DNA of 9,349 bases from Intestinibacillus sp964580155 (GTDB lineage Bacteria; Bacillota; Clostridia; Oscillospirales; Butyricicoccaceae), in the NCBI GenBank assembly GCA_964580155.1, contig CAZOJP010000056.1:1-9349 (forward strand). Direction: 5' to 3'. Made by a program: the position numbers and the translations under genes. Shown here in pieces: positions 1-5,648 of this stretch. The notes beneath the pieces are model-generated. The model made no database searches. It was given only the letters and a program-made list of their open reading frames with translations, and was not told the DNA's origin. Position 1 is the first letter of the stretch. Each line of letters starts with the position of its first letter.

Positions 1-404
1 TCCTGAACATCATGATCAACATTTCCGAAGGAATCGTTGTTTATCCGAAGGTTATTGAGAAGCGCGTCATGGGTGAGCTGCCGTTCATGGCCACGGAGAA
101 CATCCTGATGCGCGCGGTCAAGCGCGGCGGCAACCGGCAAGACCTGCACGAGCGCATCCGCGAGCACTCTATGGAGGCGGGCAAGCGCATCAAGGAAGAG
201 GGTCTGGACAACGACCTGATCGACCGCATCGCAAACGACCCGATGTTCGGCATGAGCCGCGCGGAAATCGAAGCGGAGCTAGATCCCGCGAACTATATCG
301 GCCGCAGCCCGGCTCAGGTTGACGACTTCCTAAACGACTGCGTCTATCCGCGCATCAAGCCCTATCTGGGCGGCGAGGAAATTCATGTCGAGATCAATCT
401 GTAA
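1..404 (+). CDS. purB: Adenylosuccinate lyase, C-terminal part (5' end outside window)
   Basis: Partial gene: the frame is open from base 3 to the TAA at 402-404, giving about 133 C-terminal residues. Adenylosuccinate lyase acts twice in purine synthesis, releasing fumarate from SAICAR and from adenylosuccinate in the cytoplasm. The visible part begins in the family's long helical core, with the stretch NISEGIVVYPKVIEKRV followed by LPFMATENILMRAVKRGG. It then runs through the C-terminal helical domain, with HERIREHSMEAG and a closing segment with FLNDCVYPRIKPYL. The catalytic signature SSxMPxKxNP would lie upstream and cannot be seen. The ATG at 12 is an internal methionine, not the start. 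The call rests on recalled family sequence; related members of the fumarase/aspartase superfamily are less likely because this C-terminal arrangement fits the PurB type. No convincing terminator follows, so transcripts may run on into secD. Confidence 0.88.
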   Translation, partial: LNIMINISEGIVVYPKVIEKRVMGELPFMATENILMRAVKRGGNRQDLHERIREHSMEAGKRIKEEGLDNDLIDRIANDPMFGMSRAEIEAELDPANYIGRSPAQVDDFLNDCVYPRIKPYLGGEEIHVEINL

Positions 405-426
405 GTCAACAAGACTTTATTGACTT
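403..426. repeat. Inverted repeat overlapping purB stop and secD -35
   Basis: AAGTCAA at 403-409 is the exact reverse complement of TTGACTT at 420-426, with a 10-nt gap. The right arm contains the -35 hexamer of the secD promoter. The stem is AT-rich and has no U-tract, so it is a poor terminator. It could be an operator half-site pair or chance. Confidence 0.3.
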
Positions 427-448
427 CTCTGCACGAAAAGTCTATAAT
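420..448 (+). promoter_or_regulatory. Sigma-A type promoter for secD-secF
   Basis: The -35 TTGACT lies at 420-425 and the -10 TATAAT at 443-448, separated by exactly 17 bp. This is 11 of 12 consensus bases with ideal spacing. Transcription should start near 455, leaving a leader of about 30 nt before the secD GTG. It is the strongest promoter visible in the window and makes secD-secF independent of purB. Two short dyads overlap its -35 and -10 elements. Confidence 0.82.
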
Positions 449-458
449 AACTTTCGTG
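432..458. repeat. Inverted repeat spanning the secD -10 element
   Basis: CACGAAA at 432-438 is the reverse complement of TTTCGTG at 452-458. Allowing one bulged A, the arms extend to 8 bp. The TATAAT box sits inside the 13-nt gap. Because transcription should begin near 455, the dyad would act in DNA rather than RNA, for example as a repressor site. No known operator consensus was recognised. Confidence 0.3.
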
Positions 459-485
459 TCTGAAAGTAATTAGGAGGTAACAAAA

Positions 486-1778
486 GTGAAGAAGAGCATC
501 GCATCCTTCGTCGCTGTCATGCTGGTCATCGTACTGCTGGGCTTGGCGGCGGTTATGGGATTCAGCGTGGGGGATACGACGGTGATTCCCAGCGTGTTCA
601 GCGCGGAGGGTATCCGCCGCGGTCTGGATCTGGTCGGCGGTTCGTCCATTACCTATGAGGCGAATCTCCCGGAAAATTATGATATAACAAAGCTTTCGAG
701 CGATATGAAGACCGCGCAGGCCATGCTGCGTGCGCGCCTTGACGCGCAGGGCTTTACCGAAGCCAATGTGGCACTGCAGGGCGACCGCCGTATCACGGTC
801 GAGATTCCTTCCATCAAGAATCCGGAGGAAGCAGTCCAAACCCTGGGCAAGACCGCACAGCTCAAGTTTGTCGATGCCAGCGGCAACGAAATCCTGAGCG
901 GTTCGGATGTCAAGCGGGCAAGCGCGCGCTTCGGCGCAACCTCGCAGGGCGGCATGGAGCAAAACTATGTCGAGCTTGAGTTTAACACCGCGGCCGTTTC
1001 CAAGTGGGCGGAAGCCACCAAGAACGCGGCGCAGCAGGCCGCAACCGGCATGAACTTCATCGCCATCCTGATGGACGACGAGGTCGTGGAGACCGCGAGC
1101 GTGAGCAGCGAATATGCCGCAACCGGCATCAACAGCGAAACCTGCATCATCTCCGGCCATTTCACGGCGGAGACCGCGGGCGAGCTTGCAAACCTCATCA
1201 ACATCGGCCAGCTACCGTTCACCCTGTCGCAGGACGAGCTGCGCTCGGTCGGACCGGAGCTCGGCTCCAACGCGCTGCATAACAGCTTCTATGCGCTTGT
1301 GATCGGCGTCATCCTGATCGCGATACTCATGATCTCACTGTATCGCCTGCCGGGCTTTGTCTCGGTCATCGCGCTGGGTTTCTTCATGGTCATCGAGGCG
1401 ATCATTCTCGCGGTGTTCCACATTAACCTGTCCCTGCCGGGCATCGCGGGCATCGTCCTGTCGGTCGGTATGGCGGTCGATGCGAACGTCATCATCTTCG
1501 AGCGCATCAAGGAAGAGCTGCGCGCGGGCAAGTCGGTTAAGGCTTCGATTGATTCGGGCTTTAAGCGCGCCTTCACCGCAATCCTGGACTCCAACATCAC
1601 AACCCTCATCGCGGCAGTCGTCCTGTACGGCCTGGGCACGGGCACGGTCAAGGGCTTCGCGCTGACGCTTGGCATGGGTGTTGTTGTTTCGATGCTCACG
1701 GCGCTGACCGTGACCCACTTCCTGCTCAACCGCATGGTGGACTTCAGAATCAAAAACCCCAAGGTCTACGGTGCATAA
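486..1778 (+). CDS. secD: Protein translocase subunit SecD
   Basis: SecD works with SecF in the cytoplasmic membrane, next to SecYEG, and uses the proton gradient to pull secreted proteins outward. The 430-residue product starts with GTG, chosen because AGGAGGT at 472-478 lies 7 nt upstream. Residues about 6-26 form the first membrane helix. GLDLVGG at 46-52 is the SecD family signature. A large extracytoplasmic region follows to about residue 265. Five more helices lie between about 267 and 420, with the motif GMAVDANVIIFERIKEE beginning at 328. Asp332 in it is the expected proton-relay residue. The protein is shorter than E. coli SecD (about 615), as is usual in Gram-positive bacteria. secF follows after 18 nt. 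No yajC gene is present just upstream, although yajC is a common neighbour. Confidence 0.96.
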   Translation: MKKSIASFVAVMLVIVLLGLAAVMGFSVGDTTVIPSVFSAEGIRRGLDLVGGSSITYEANLPENYDITKLSSDMKTAQAMLRARLDAQGFTEANVALQGDRRITVEIPSIKNPEEAVQTLGKTAQLKFVDASGNEILSGSDVKRASARFGATSQGGMEQNYVELEFNTAAVSKWAEATKNAAQQAATGMNFIAILMDDEVVETASVSSEYAATGINSETCIISGHFTAETAGELANLINIGQLPFTLSQDELRSVGPELGSNALHNSFYALVIGVILIAILMISLYRLPGFVSVIALGFFMVIEAIILAVFHINLSLPGIAGIVLSVGMAVDANVIIFERIKEELRAGKSVKASIDSGFKRAFTAILDSNITTLIAAVVLYGLGTGTVKGFALTLGMGVVVSMLTALTVTHFLLNRMVDFRIKNPKVYGA

Positions 1779-1796
1779 AGAAAGGAGGCGGTTCAC

Positions 1797-2699
1797 ATGA
1801 AGAAGAAGACATTTCCCATTGTAAAGAATTTTAAGATTTTCGGCATTATTTCGATTTTGCTGTGTGCAGTCGGTCTGTTCAGCATTATCGCGCTGCCGTT
1901 CGGTCTCAATCTATTCAATCTGTCCATCGACTTTGCAGGCGGTACGCAGATGGAATTCAATATGAGAACACCGGTTACGGCCGAGCTCAAGGAGCAGGTG
2001 AAAACCGTATTCACCGATGCAACCGAGGTCACCCCGTCCAGCGTTGTCGATGCGAGCGAAACCCACGTCATCGTGCGCATGAGCAGCATTGACTCTGCCA
2101 AGCGTCAGGCGGCCATCGCCGCGATGGAGAAGGAGTTCAACCTGACAGAGGACGATCTCTACCAAAACGAAGACGTCAGTGCGTCGGTCGGTCAGGATAT
2201 GCAGCGCACTGCGGTTTTGTCCTCGGTCGCCGCGGTCGTGCTGATGATGCTCTATATCAGCTTCCGCTTTGAGTTTACCTCCGGCCTGGCAGCGGTCGTA
2301 TGCCTTGTGCACGACCTGCTTGTCATGCTCAGCTGCTATGTGATCTTCCAGATCTCCATGGACAGCAAGTTCATCGCGGCGGCGCTGACCATCCTCGGCT
2401 ACTCGATCAACGCGTCGATCATCGTATTCGACCGCGTGCGCGAAAACCTGCGCACCTCGCGCAAGGAGCCGTTTGAGGACGTCGCCGAGCGCAGCGTCTG
2501 GCAGACCATGGGCCGTACCATCAACACCACGCTGACCACGCTGTTTACGATCGGCATGCTGTGCATTCTGGTGCCGTCCCTGCGTAATTTTGCCGTGCCG
2601 CTCATCATCGGCATTCTCTCGGGCGCATACTCCTCGATTCTGCTTTCGAGCACATTGTGGGGCAAGTTCCGCAAGATTTTCCGCAAAAAGCACGCATAA
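1797..2699 (+). CDS. secF: Protein translocase subunit SecF
   Basis: This is the partner of SecD in the proton-driven membrane motor that helps complete Sec-dependent export. It has 300 residues, normal for a stand-alone SecF. The ATG at 1797 has AGGAGG at 1783-1788 with an 8-nt spacer. Residues about 13-33 form the first helix, IDFAGGT at 44-50 is the family signature, and a small extracytoplasmic domain runs to about 135. Five further helices follow. The fourth carries LGYSINASIIVFDRVREN. Many SecF proteins have GYSIND here; this one has Ala206 where that Asp would be, though Asp212 in VFDR is kept. The tail (KFRKIFRKKHA) is strongly basic and should face the cytoplasm. The gene is co-transcribed with secD and followed by a strong terminator. 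Confidence 0.96.
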   Translation: MKKKTFPIVKNFKIFGIISILLCAVGLFSIIALPFGLNLFNLSIDFAGGTQMEFNMRTPVTAELKEQVKTVFTDATEVTPSSVVDASETHVIVRMSSIDSAKRQAAIAAMEKEFNLTEDDLYQNEDVSASVGQDMQRTAVLSSVAAVVLMMLYISFRFEFTSGLAAVVCLVHDLLVMLSCYVIFQISMDSKFIAAALTILGYSINASIIVFDRVRENLRTSRKEPFEDVAERSVWQTMGRTINTTLTTLFTIGMLCILVPSLRNFAVPLIIGILSGAYSSILLSSTLWGKFRKIFRKKHA

Positions 2700-2716
2700 T
2701 TTTGTCGCATATTGCA

Positions 2717-2752
2717 GCAAAAGAGGGTACCCGGTCGGGTATCCTCTTTTGC
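2717..2752 (+). terminator. Rho-independent terminator after secF
   Basis: Arms 2717-2732 and 2737-2752 pair over 16 bp, with one G-T pair and a GGTC loop. The left arm begins GCAAAAGAGG and the right arm ends CCTCTTTTGC, so the U-run forms part of the stem and the hairpin could work in both directions. It lies 18 nt after the secF stop and separates secDF from the isomerase gene. Confidence 0.85.
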
Positions 2753-2810
2753 AAATCGCGGCATACTACACTTGTTTGATTTTTTGACGCACAAGAAGGG
2801 AGGAGAACGC

Positions 2811-3674
2811 ATGGATTGCGGAATTTCCACCGCCTGTTTTTATCCGGAACCGCTTGAAAATACGGTTGACCGCATCGCCACACTGGGCATCGGCGTGGTT
2901 GAGGTGTTCATCAACACCGAATCGGAATTCCATCCGGCCTTTGTGCGCGACATGAAGGAGCGGCTTGACGCGCACGGGCTGCGCGTCGCATCGGTGCATC
3001 CCTTCACCTCGCCGATGGAGGGGCAACTGCTGTTGTCCGACTATGACCGCCGCACGCAGGACGGCATTGCGCAGTATCGGCACTATTTTGAAGCGGCGCA
3101 CATGCTGGGCGCGCACAGCTTGACCTTCCACGGAGAGCGCAGCATCATCCGCGACCGCGATGCCGCAGATGCCGCGCGCAAGATTGCGGTTTATGCCGCG
3201 CTGTGCGATGTTGCGGCGGAGTACGACCTTGCGCTGGCGCAGGAAAATGTCGCGTGGTGCAAATCGGAAAGTCCGGAGTACATCAGGCGCCTTTATAACG
3301 AGGTGCCCGCGCTGCGCTATACGCTCGACATTAAGCAGGCCCACCGCGCAGGGCACCACTGGAGCGAGTACCTCGATGTGATGGGCGAGCGCATCATCAA
3401 CGTGCATATCAACGACTTTGACGAGACCCACAGCTGCATGCTCCCCGGGGAGGGCGTGATGCAATATGATGCACTGTTTGATCATCTGGTGGCGCTCGGC
3501 TACGACGATCAGGTGCTGATTGAGGTCTACGGCAGCGATTATGAGTCGCTGGAGCAAATCCGCCGTTCGCTCCGCTTTTTGGATGGCTGCGCCGCGTGCA
3601 GAGAAAATTGCCGCTCCGGCTTTTCTTTTGCGCGAGAAGATGCTACAATAAGAGCACAAGAATCCACCCGATAG
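2811..3674 (+). CDS. Sugar phosphate isomerase/epimerase family protein, substrate unknown
   Basis: The 287-residue product belongs to the xylose isomerase-like TIM-barrel superfamily, which includes sugar epimerases, inosose dehydratases and endonuclease IV. The start is ATG 2811, with GGGAGGAG at 2798-2805; an earlier in-frame start lies within the secF terminator and was rejected. Likely metal ligands, one per late barrel strand, are Glu145 (QENV), Asp173 (LDIKQAH), His199 (HINDF) and Glu238 (IEVY). His178 may also contribute. The N-terminus (GISTACFYPEPLENTVDRIATLG) fits the first strand and helix. The barrel seems to end near residue 259. A 28-residue tail with three cysteines follows, encoded over a hairpin and a promoter-like sequence, so it may not be functional. 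I cannot name the substrate. Endonuclease IV is unlikely because its fuller set of metal ligands is not evident. Confidence 0.83.
   Translation: MDCGISTACFYPEPLENTVDRIATLGIGVVEVFINTESEFHPAFVRDMKERLDAHGLRVASVHPFTSPMEGQLLLSDYDRRTQDGIAQYRHYFEAAHMLGAHSLTFHGERSIIRDRDAADAARKIAVYAALCDVAAEYDLALAQENVAWCKSESPEYIRRLYNEVPALRYTLDIKQAHRAGHHWSEYLDVMGERIINVHINDFDETHSCMLPGEGVMQYDALFDHLVALGYDDQVLIEVYGSDYESLEQIRRSLRFLDGCAACRENCRSGFSFAREDATIRAQESTR
3602..3629 (+). terminator. Terminator-like hairpin inside the isomerase 3' coding end
   Basis: AGAAAA at 3602-3607 pairs with TTTTCT at 3621-3626, and GCCG at 3610-3613 with CGGC at 3617-3620, leaving a CTC loop and a two-base TT bulge. The right arm runs straight into TTTTCTTTT. 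The shape resembles an intrinsic terminator, yet it lies about 45 nt before the stop codon. It may partly terminate the isomerase transcript or separate it from nrdR. The bulge makes it weaker than the other terminators here. Confidence 0.42.
3621..3649 (+). promoter_or_regulatory. Possible extended -10 promoter for nrdR
   Basis: TGCTACAAT at 3641-3649 is an extended -10 (TGn plus TACAAT, five of six consensus bases). A poor -35, TTTTCT at 3621-3626, lies 17 bp upstream. It would start transcription near 3656, about 35 nt before the nrdR ATG. It overlaps the last codons of the isomerase and the U-tract of the hairpin there. Confidence 0.4.
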
Positions 3675-3690
3675 ATAGTGAGATGATCGC

Positions 3691-4155
3691 ATGAAATGTC
3701 CGTTTTGTAATTTTATAGATAGCAAGGTCGTGGACTCCCGTCCCACGGACGAGGGGAGCAGCATCCGCCGCCGCCGCGAATGCTTAGGCTGCGGCAAGCG
3801 CTTCACAACCTACGAAACCGTGGAAAGACTGCCGCTCATGCTCGTCAAGCGCGACGGCACGCGCGAGCCGTACGACCGGCAGAAGCTGCTTTCGGGCGTG
3901 ATGAAGGCGTGCGAAAAGCGTCCGGTTCCGCAGGCGCGGCTCGAGCAGCTTGTGGACGAGGTCGAGCAGAAGCTGTTCGGCACGCTGGAATACGAGGTGT
4001 CCTCTCAGGCAATCGGGGAGCTGGTCATGGAGCAGCTCAAGACCATCGATGAGGTCTCCTATGTGCGATTTGCGTCGGTTTATCGCCAGTTTAAGGATAT
4101 TAACACCTTTGTGGATGAACTCAATACACTGATTCGCGAAAACGAAAAGAAGTGA
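3691..4155 (+). CDS. nrdR: Transcriptional repressor NrdR
   Basis: NrdR represses ribonucleotide reductase operons by binding NrdR boxes, sensing ATP/dATP through an ATP-cone domain. The 154-residue product has the usual length and both domains. An N-terminal zinc ribbon has Cys3, Cys6, Cys31 and Cys34 (MKCPFC, then CLGCGKR) with the basic DNA-binding run SIRRRRE. The ATP cone spans about residues 49-139, with LVKRDGTREPYDRQKL at its start and the later conserved YVRFASVYRQF. The start is fixed by MKCPFC, although the ribosome-binding site is poor: only GTGAG-like bases precede it. It lies 16 nt after the isomerase stop and may be read from that gene's transcript or from the candidate promoter at 3621-3649. 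No reductase gene and no clear NrdR box were seen nearby. Confidence 0.96.
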   Translation: MKCPFCNFIDSKVVDSRPTDEGSSIRRRRECLGCGKRFTTYETVERLPLMLVKRDGTREPYDRQKLLSGVMKACEKRPVPQARLEQLVDEVEQKLFGTLEYEVSSQAIGELVMEQLKTIDEVSYVRFASVYRQFKDINTFVDELNTLIRENEKK

Positions 4156-4161
4156 GCATTG

Positions 4162-4193
4162 TCGCGCGTCCGCTTTCGGGCGCGCGATTTTTT
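4162..4193 (+). terminator. Rho-independent terminator after nrdR
   Basis: Arms 4162-4171 and 4178-4187 pair over 10 bp, mostly alternating C and G, with one T-G pair and a 6-nt loop. Six T follow at 4188-4193. It starts 7 nt after the nrdR stop. It isolates nrdR from the riboflavin operon. Confidence 0.88.
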
Positions 4194-4220
4194 GCAAGTA
4201 AAGCACAAAAAGACTTGCAA
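4192..4220. repeat. Inverted repeat overlapping the rib promoter -35
   Basis: TTGCAAGT at 4192-4199 and ACTTGCAA at 4213-4220 are perfect reverse complements, separated by 13 nt. The right arm contains the candidate -35 TTGCAA, and the left arm touches the U-tract of the nrdR terminator. It may be a protein-binding dyad or chance; no known operator was recognised. Confidence 0.3.
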
Positions 4221-4243
4221 TTAACGCACAGCGGTGGTAAGCT
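4215..4243 (+). promoter_or_regulatory. Candidate promoter of the riboflavin operon
   Basis: TTGCAA at 4215-4220 matches four of six -35 bases. After 17 bp, TAAGCT at 4238-4243 is a weak -10, helped by an upstream TGG giving an extended -10. Transcription would start near 4250, shortly before the FMN aptamer, which is where a riboswitch promoter is expected. The position supports it more than the sequence does. Confidence 0.5.
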
Positions 4244-4265
4244 AAAGGAGTCAAGTGAATAGCAG

Positions 4266-4383
4266 TTCTTCAGGGCAGGGTGCAATTCCCTACCGGCGGT
4301 ATAGCCCGCGAGCGGATGCGTCAGCATTGCAGCAGATTCGGTGAGACTCCGAAGCCGACAGTATAGTCTGGATGAAAGAAGAA
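4266..4383 (+). promoter_or_regulatory. FMN riboswitch aptamer (RFN element)
   Basis: This aptamer binds flavin mononucleotide in the nascent RNA and lowers riboflavin gene expression when FMN is plentiful. The conserved core is clear: CTTCAGGGCAGGGTG from 4268, ACCGGCGGTA at 4292-4301, AGCCCGCGAGC at 4303-4313, CAGATTCGGTG at 4333-4343, and the stretch at 4355-4374 containing CCGACAGTATAGTC. The closing stem P1 pairs TTCTTC (4266-4271) with GAAGAA (4378-4383). The variable arm falls around 4314-4332. It lies upstream of ribD with a terminator between them, so control is probably by transcription attenuation. CTTCAGGGC at 4268-4276 is complementary to the terminator's left arm at 4503-4511 and could form the antiterminator. 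Confidence 0.97.
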
Positions 4384-4392
4384 ACAGGTTGC

Positions 4393-4430
4393 AGGATGCG
4401 GCGATTTTGTCGCGTATCCTCTATCTTTTG
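4393..4430 (+). other. Expression-platform hairpin A
   Basis: Just after the aptamer, 4393-4404 pairs with 4410-4420 over 11 bp (AGGAT at one end, ATCCT at the other), with one G-T pair, one bulged G and the loop TTTTG. CTATCTTTTG follows, a broken U-tract. It could be a weak terminator or a structural stem within the riboswitch expression platform. Confidence 0.4.
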
Positions 4431-4433
4431 TGC

Positions 4434-4471
4434 TCTGAAATGCCGTATGGTGTTTCAGATTTTCTGTTTTT
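4434..4471 (+). terminator. Expression-platform hairpin B, terminator-like
   Basis: TCTGAAA at 4434-4440 pairs with TTTCAGA at 4453-4459. Two G-T pairs and two C-G pairs continue the stem to a GTAT loop. TTTTCTGTTTTT follows at about 4459-4470. By eye it is a reasonable intrinsic terminator, though AU-rich. It lies about 95 nt before ribD, so constitutive termination here would silence the operon. Confidence 0.45.
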
Positions 4472-4496
4472 ACGCGCTTTTTTATAAAAATGCTGC

Positions 4497-4534
4497 AAAA
4501 ACGCCCTGAAGAAATGCCTTCAGGGCGTTTTTTT
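4497..4534 (+). terminator. Riboswitch-controlled terminator before ribD
   Basis: Left arm 4502-4511 and right arm 4518-4527 (CTTCAGGGCG at its end) pair over 10 perfect base pairs, extended by A-T pairs outward from 4497, with a 6-nt loop. Seven T follow at 4528-4534. It ends 20 nt before the ribD start, so ribD can only be expressed if it is prevented from forming. Its left arm can pair alternatively with the aptamer's 5' strand at 4268-4276. Confidence 0.85.
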
Positions 4535-4553
4535 ATTGCAAGGAGTGATCTCA

Positions 4554-5648
4554 ATGGACGAAGGGTATATGCGCCGTGCGCTTGTGCTTGCGGCGCGCGG
4601 AGCGGGGAGGGTCAGTCCCAATCCCATGGTCGGCTGCGTAATTGTGCAGGATGGGCGCGTCCTCGGTGAGGGATGGCACGAGGCTTGCGGCGGATTGCAT
4701 GCTGAGCGGCAGGCGCTTGCGCGGTGCACAGAGGACGCGGCGGGCGCAACGCTCTATGTGACGCTCGAGCCGTGCTGCCATTGGGGCAAGACGCCGCCGT
4801 GCACGGACGCGATCGTGGCGCACAAAATTGCCCGTGTTGTCATCGGCTGCACGGACCCGAATCCGCTCGTGGCAGGACAGGGGGCGGCGCTGCTGCGCGC
4901 GCACGGCCTATCGGTCGAGACCGGCGTGCTGGAGGGCGAGTGCCGCGCGCTGAACCGCGTGTTCTTTCACTACATACAGACGAAAACCCCGTTCGTGGTG
5001 CTCAAATACGCGATGACGCTCGACGGCAAGCTCGCGGCGGCATCGGGCGACAGCAGGTGGGTGACCGGCGCGCAGGCGCGGCAGCATGTGCATGAAACGC
5101 GCAACCGTCTCGCGGCGATCATGGTCGGCATCGGGACGGTGCAGGCGGATGATCCGCTGCTTACCTGCCGCGCAGAGGGCGGACGCAATCCGCTGCGCAT
5201 TGTGTGCGACAGCCATCTGCGCCTCTCGCCGGACAGCCGCATTGTGCGCACCGCACGCGACGTGCCGACACTGGTGGCCGCGGTTGAGCGCGGCGCGCGT
5301 GCGGCGGCACTCGAAGCGGCAGGGGTGCAGGTGCTCGTGTGCGCGCAGCGCGACGGGCGCGTCGATCTGCGCGACCTGATGGCAAAGCTCGGTGCGCGCG
5401 GTGTGGACAGCGTGCTGCTCGAGGGCGGTGCGGCGCTGCATTATGCCGCGCTCGAAGCGGGCATCGTGCAATCGGTGCAGGCATACATCGCGCCCAAGCT
5501 CATCGGCGGGGCACACGCAAAATCGCCGGTGGGCGGCGTGGGAATCGCGCGCATGGCGGATGCGGCGGCGCTGCACGACGTGCGCCTGACGCGGCTGGGG
5601 CAGGATTTTCTGCTGGAAGGAGAAATGGCATGTTCACCGGAATCATAG
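4554..5648 (+). CDS. ribD: Bifunctional riboflavin deaminase/reductase RibD
   Basis: RibD catalyses two successive steps of riboflavin synthesis: deamination of the diaminopyrimidinone made from GTP, then NADPH-dependent reduction of its ribosyl side chain. The product has 364 residues, normal for the family. The N-terminal deaminase domain (1 to about 145) has the zinc and catalytic signature HAE at 49-51 and PCCHWGKTPPC at 73-83, so the zinc ligands should be His49, Cys74 and Cys83. The C-terminal reductase domain begins near VVLKYAMTLDGKLAAASGDSRWVTG and includes RNRLAAIMVGIGTVQADDPLLTCR and the glycine-rich LLEGGAALH. ATG 4554 was chosen because AGGAG at 4541-4545 is 8 nt upstream; a TTG at 4536 lies next to the terminator tail and was rejected. 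It is the first gene after the FMN riboswitch and overlaps ribE by 19 nt. Confidence 0.97.
   Translation: MDEGYMRRALVLAARGAGRVSPNPMVGCVIVQDGRVLGEGWHEACGGLHAERQALARCTEDAAGATLYVTLEPCCHWGKTPPCTDAIVAHKIARVVIGCTDPNPLVAGQGAALLRAHGLSVETGVLEGECRALNRVFFHYIQTKTPFVVLKYAMTLDGKLAAASGDSRWVTGAQARQHVHETRNRLAAIMVGIGTVQADDPLLTCRAEGGRNPLRIVCDSHLRLSPDSRIVRTARDVPTLVAAVERGARAAALEAAGVQVLVCAQRDGRVDLRDLMAKLGARGVDSVLLEGGAALHYAALEAGIVQSVQAYIAPKLIGGAHAKSPVGGVGIARMADAAALHDVRLTRLGQDFLLEGEMACSPES

Noticed and set aside
403..426. Terminator for purB
   Set aside because: The stem is only 7 AT-rich bp with no following U-tract; it is reported as a dyad instead.
2749..2800. Promoter for the isomerase gene
   Set aside because: TTGCAA at 2749 and CATACT at 2762 are spaced too closely, and no other pair of hexamers had acceptable spacing, so none was called.
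2712..2810. Extended N-terminus for the isomerase
   Set aside because: It would translate the secF terminator hairpin. The ATG at 2811 has a strong ribosome-binding site and begins at the first barrel strand.
2766..3806. Minus-strand open frame (346 codons) opposite the isomerase and nrdR
   Set aside because: Shadow of conserved plus-strand genes; no family motif or ribosome-binding site was seen.
3600..4260. NrdR box near nrdR
   Set aside because: No tandem 16-bp palindromes resembling the ACACwAtATwTtGtgt consensus were found by eye.
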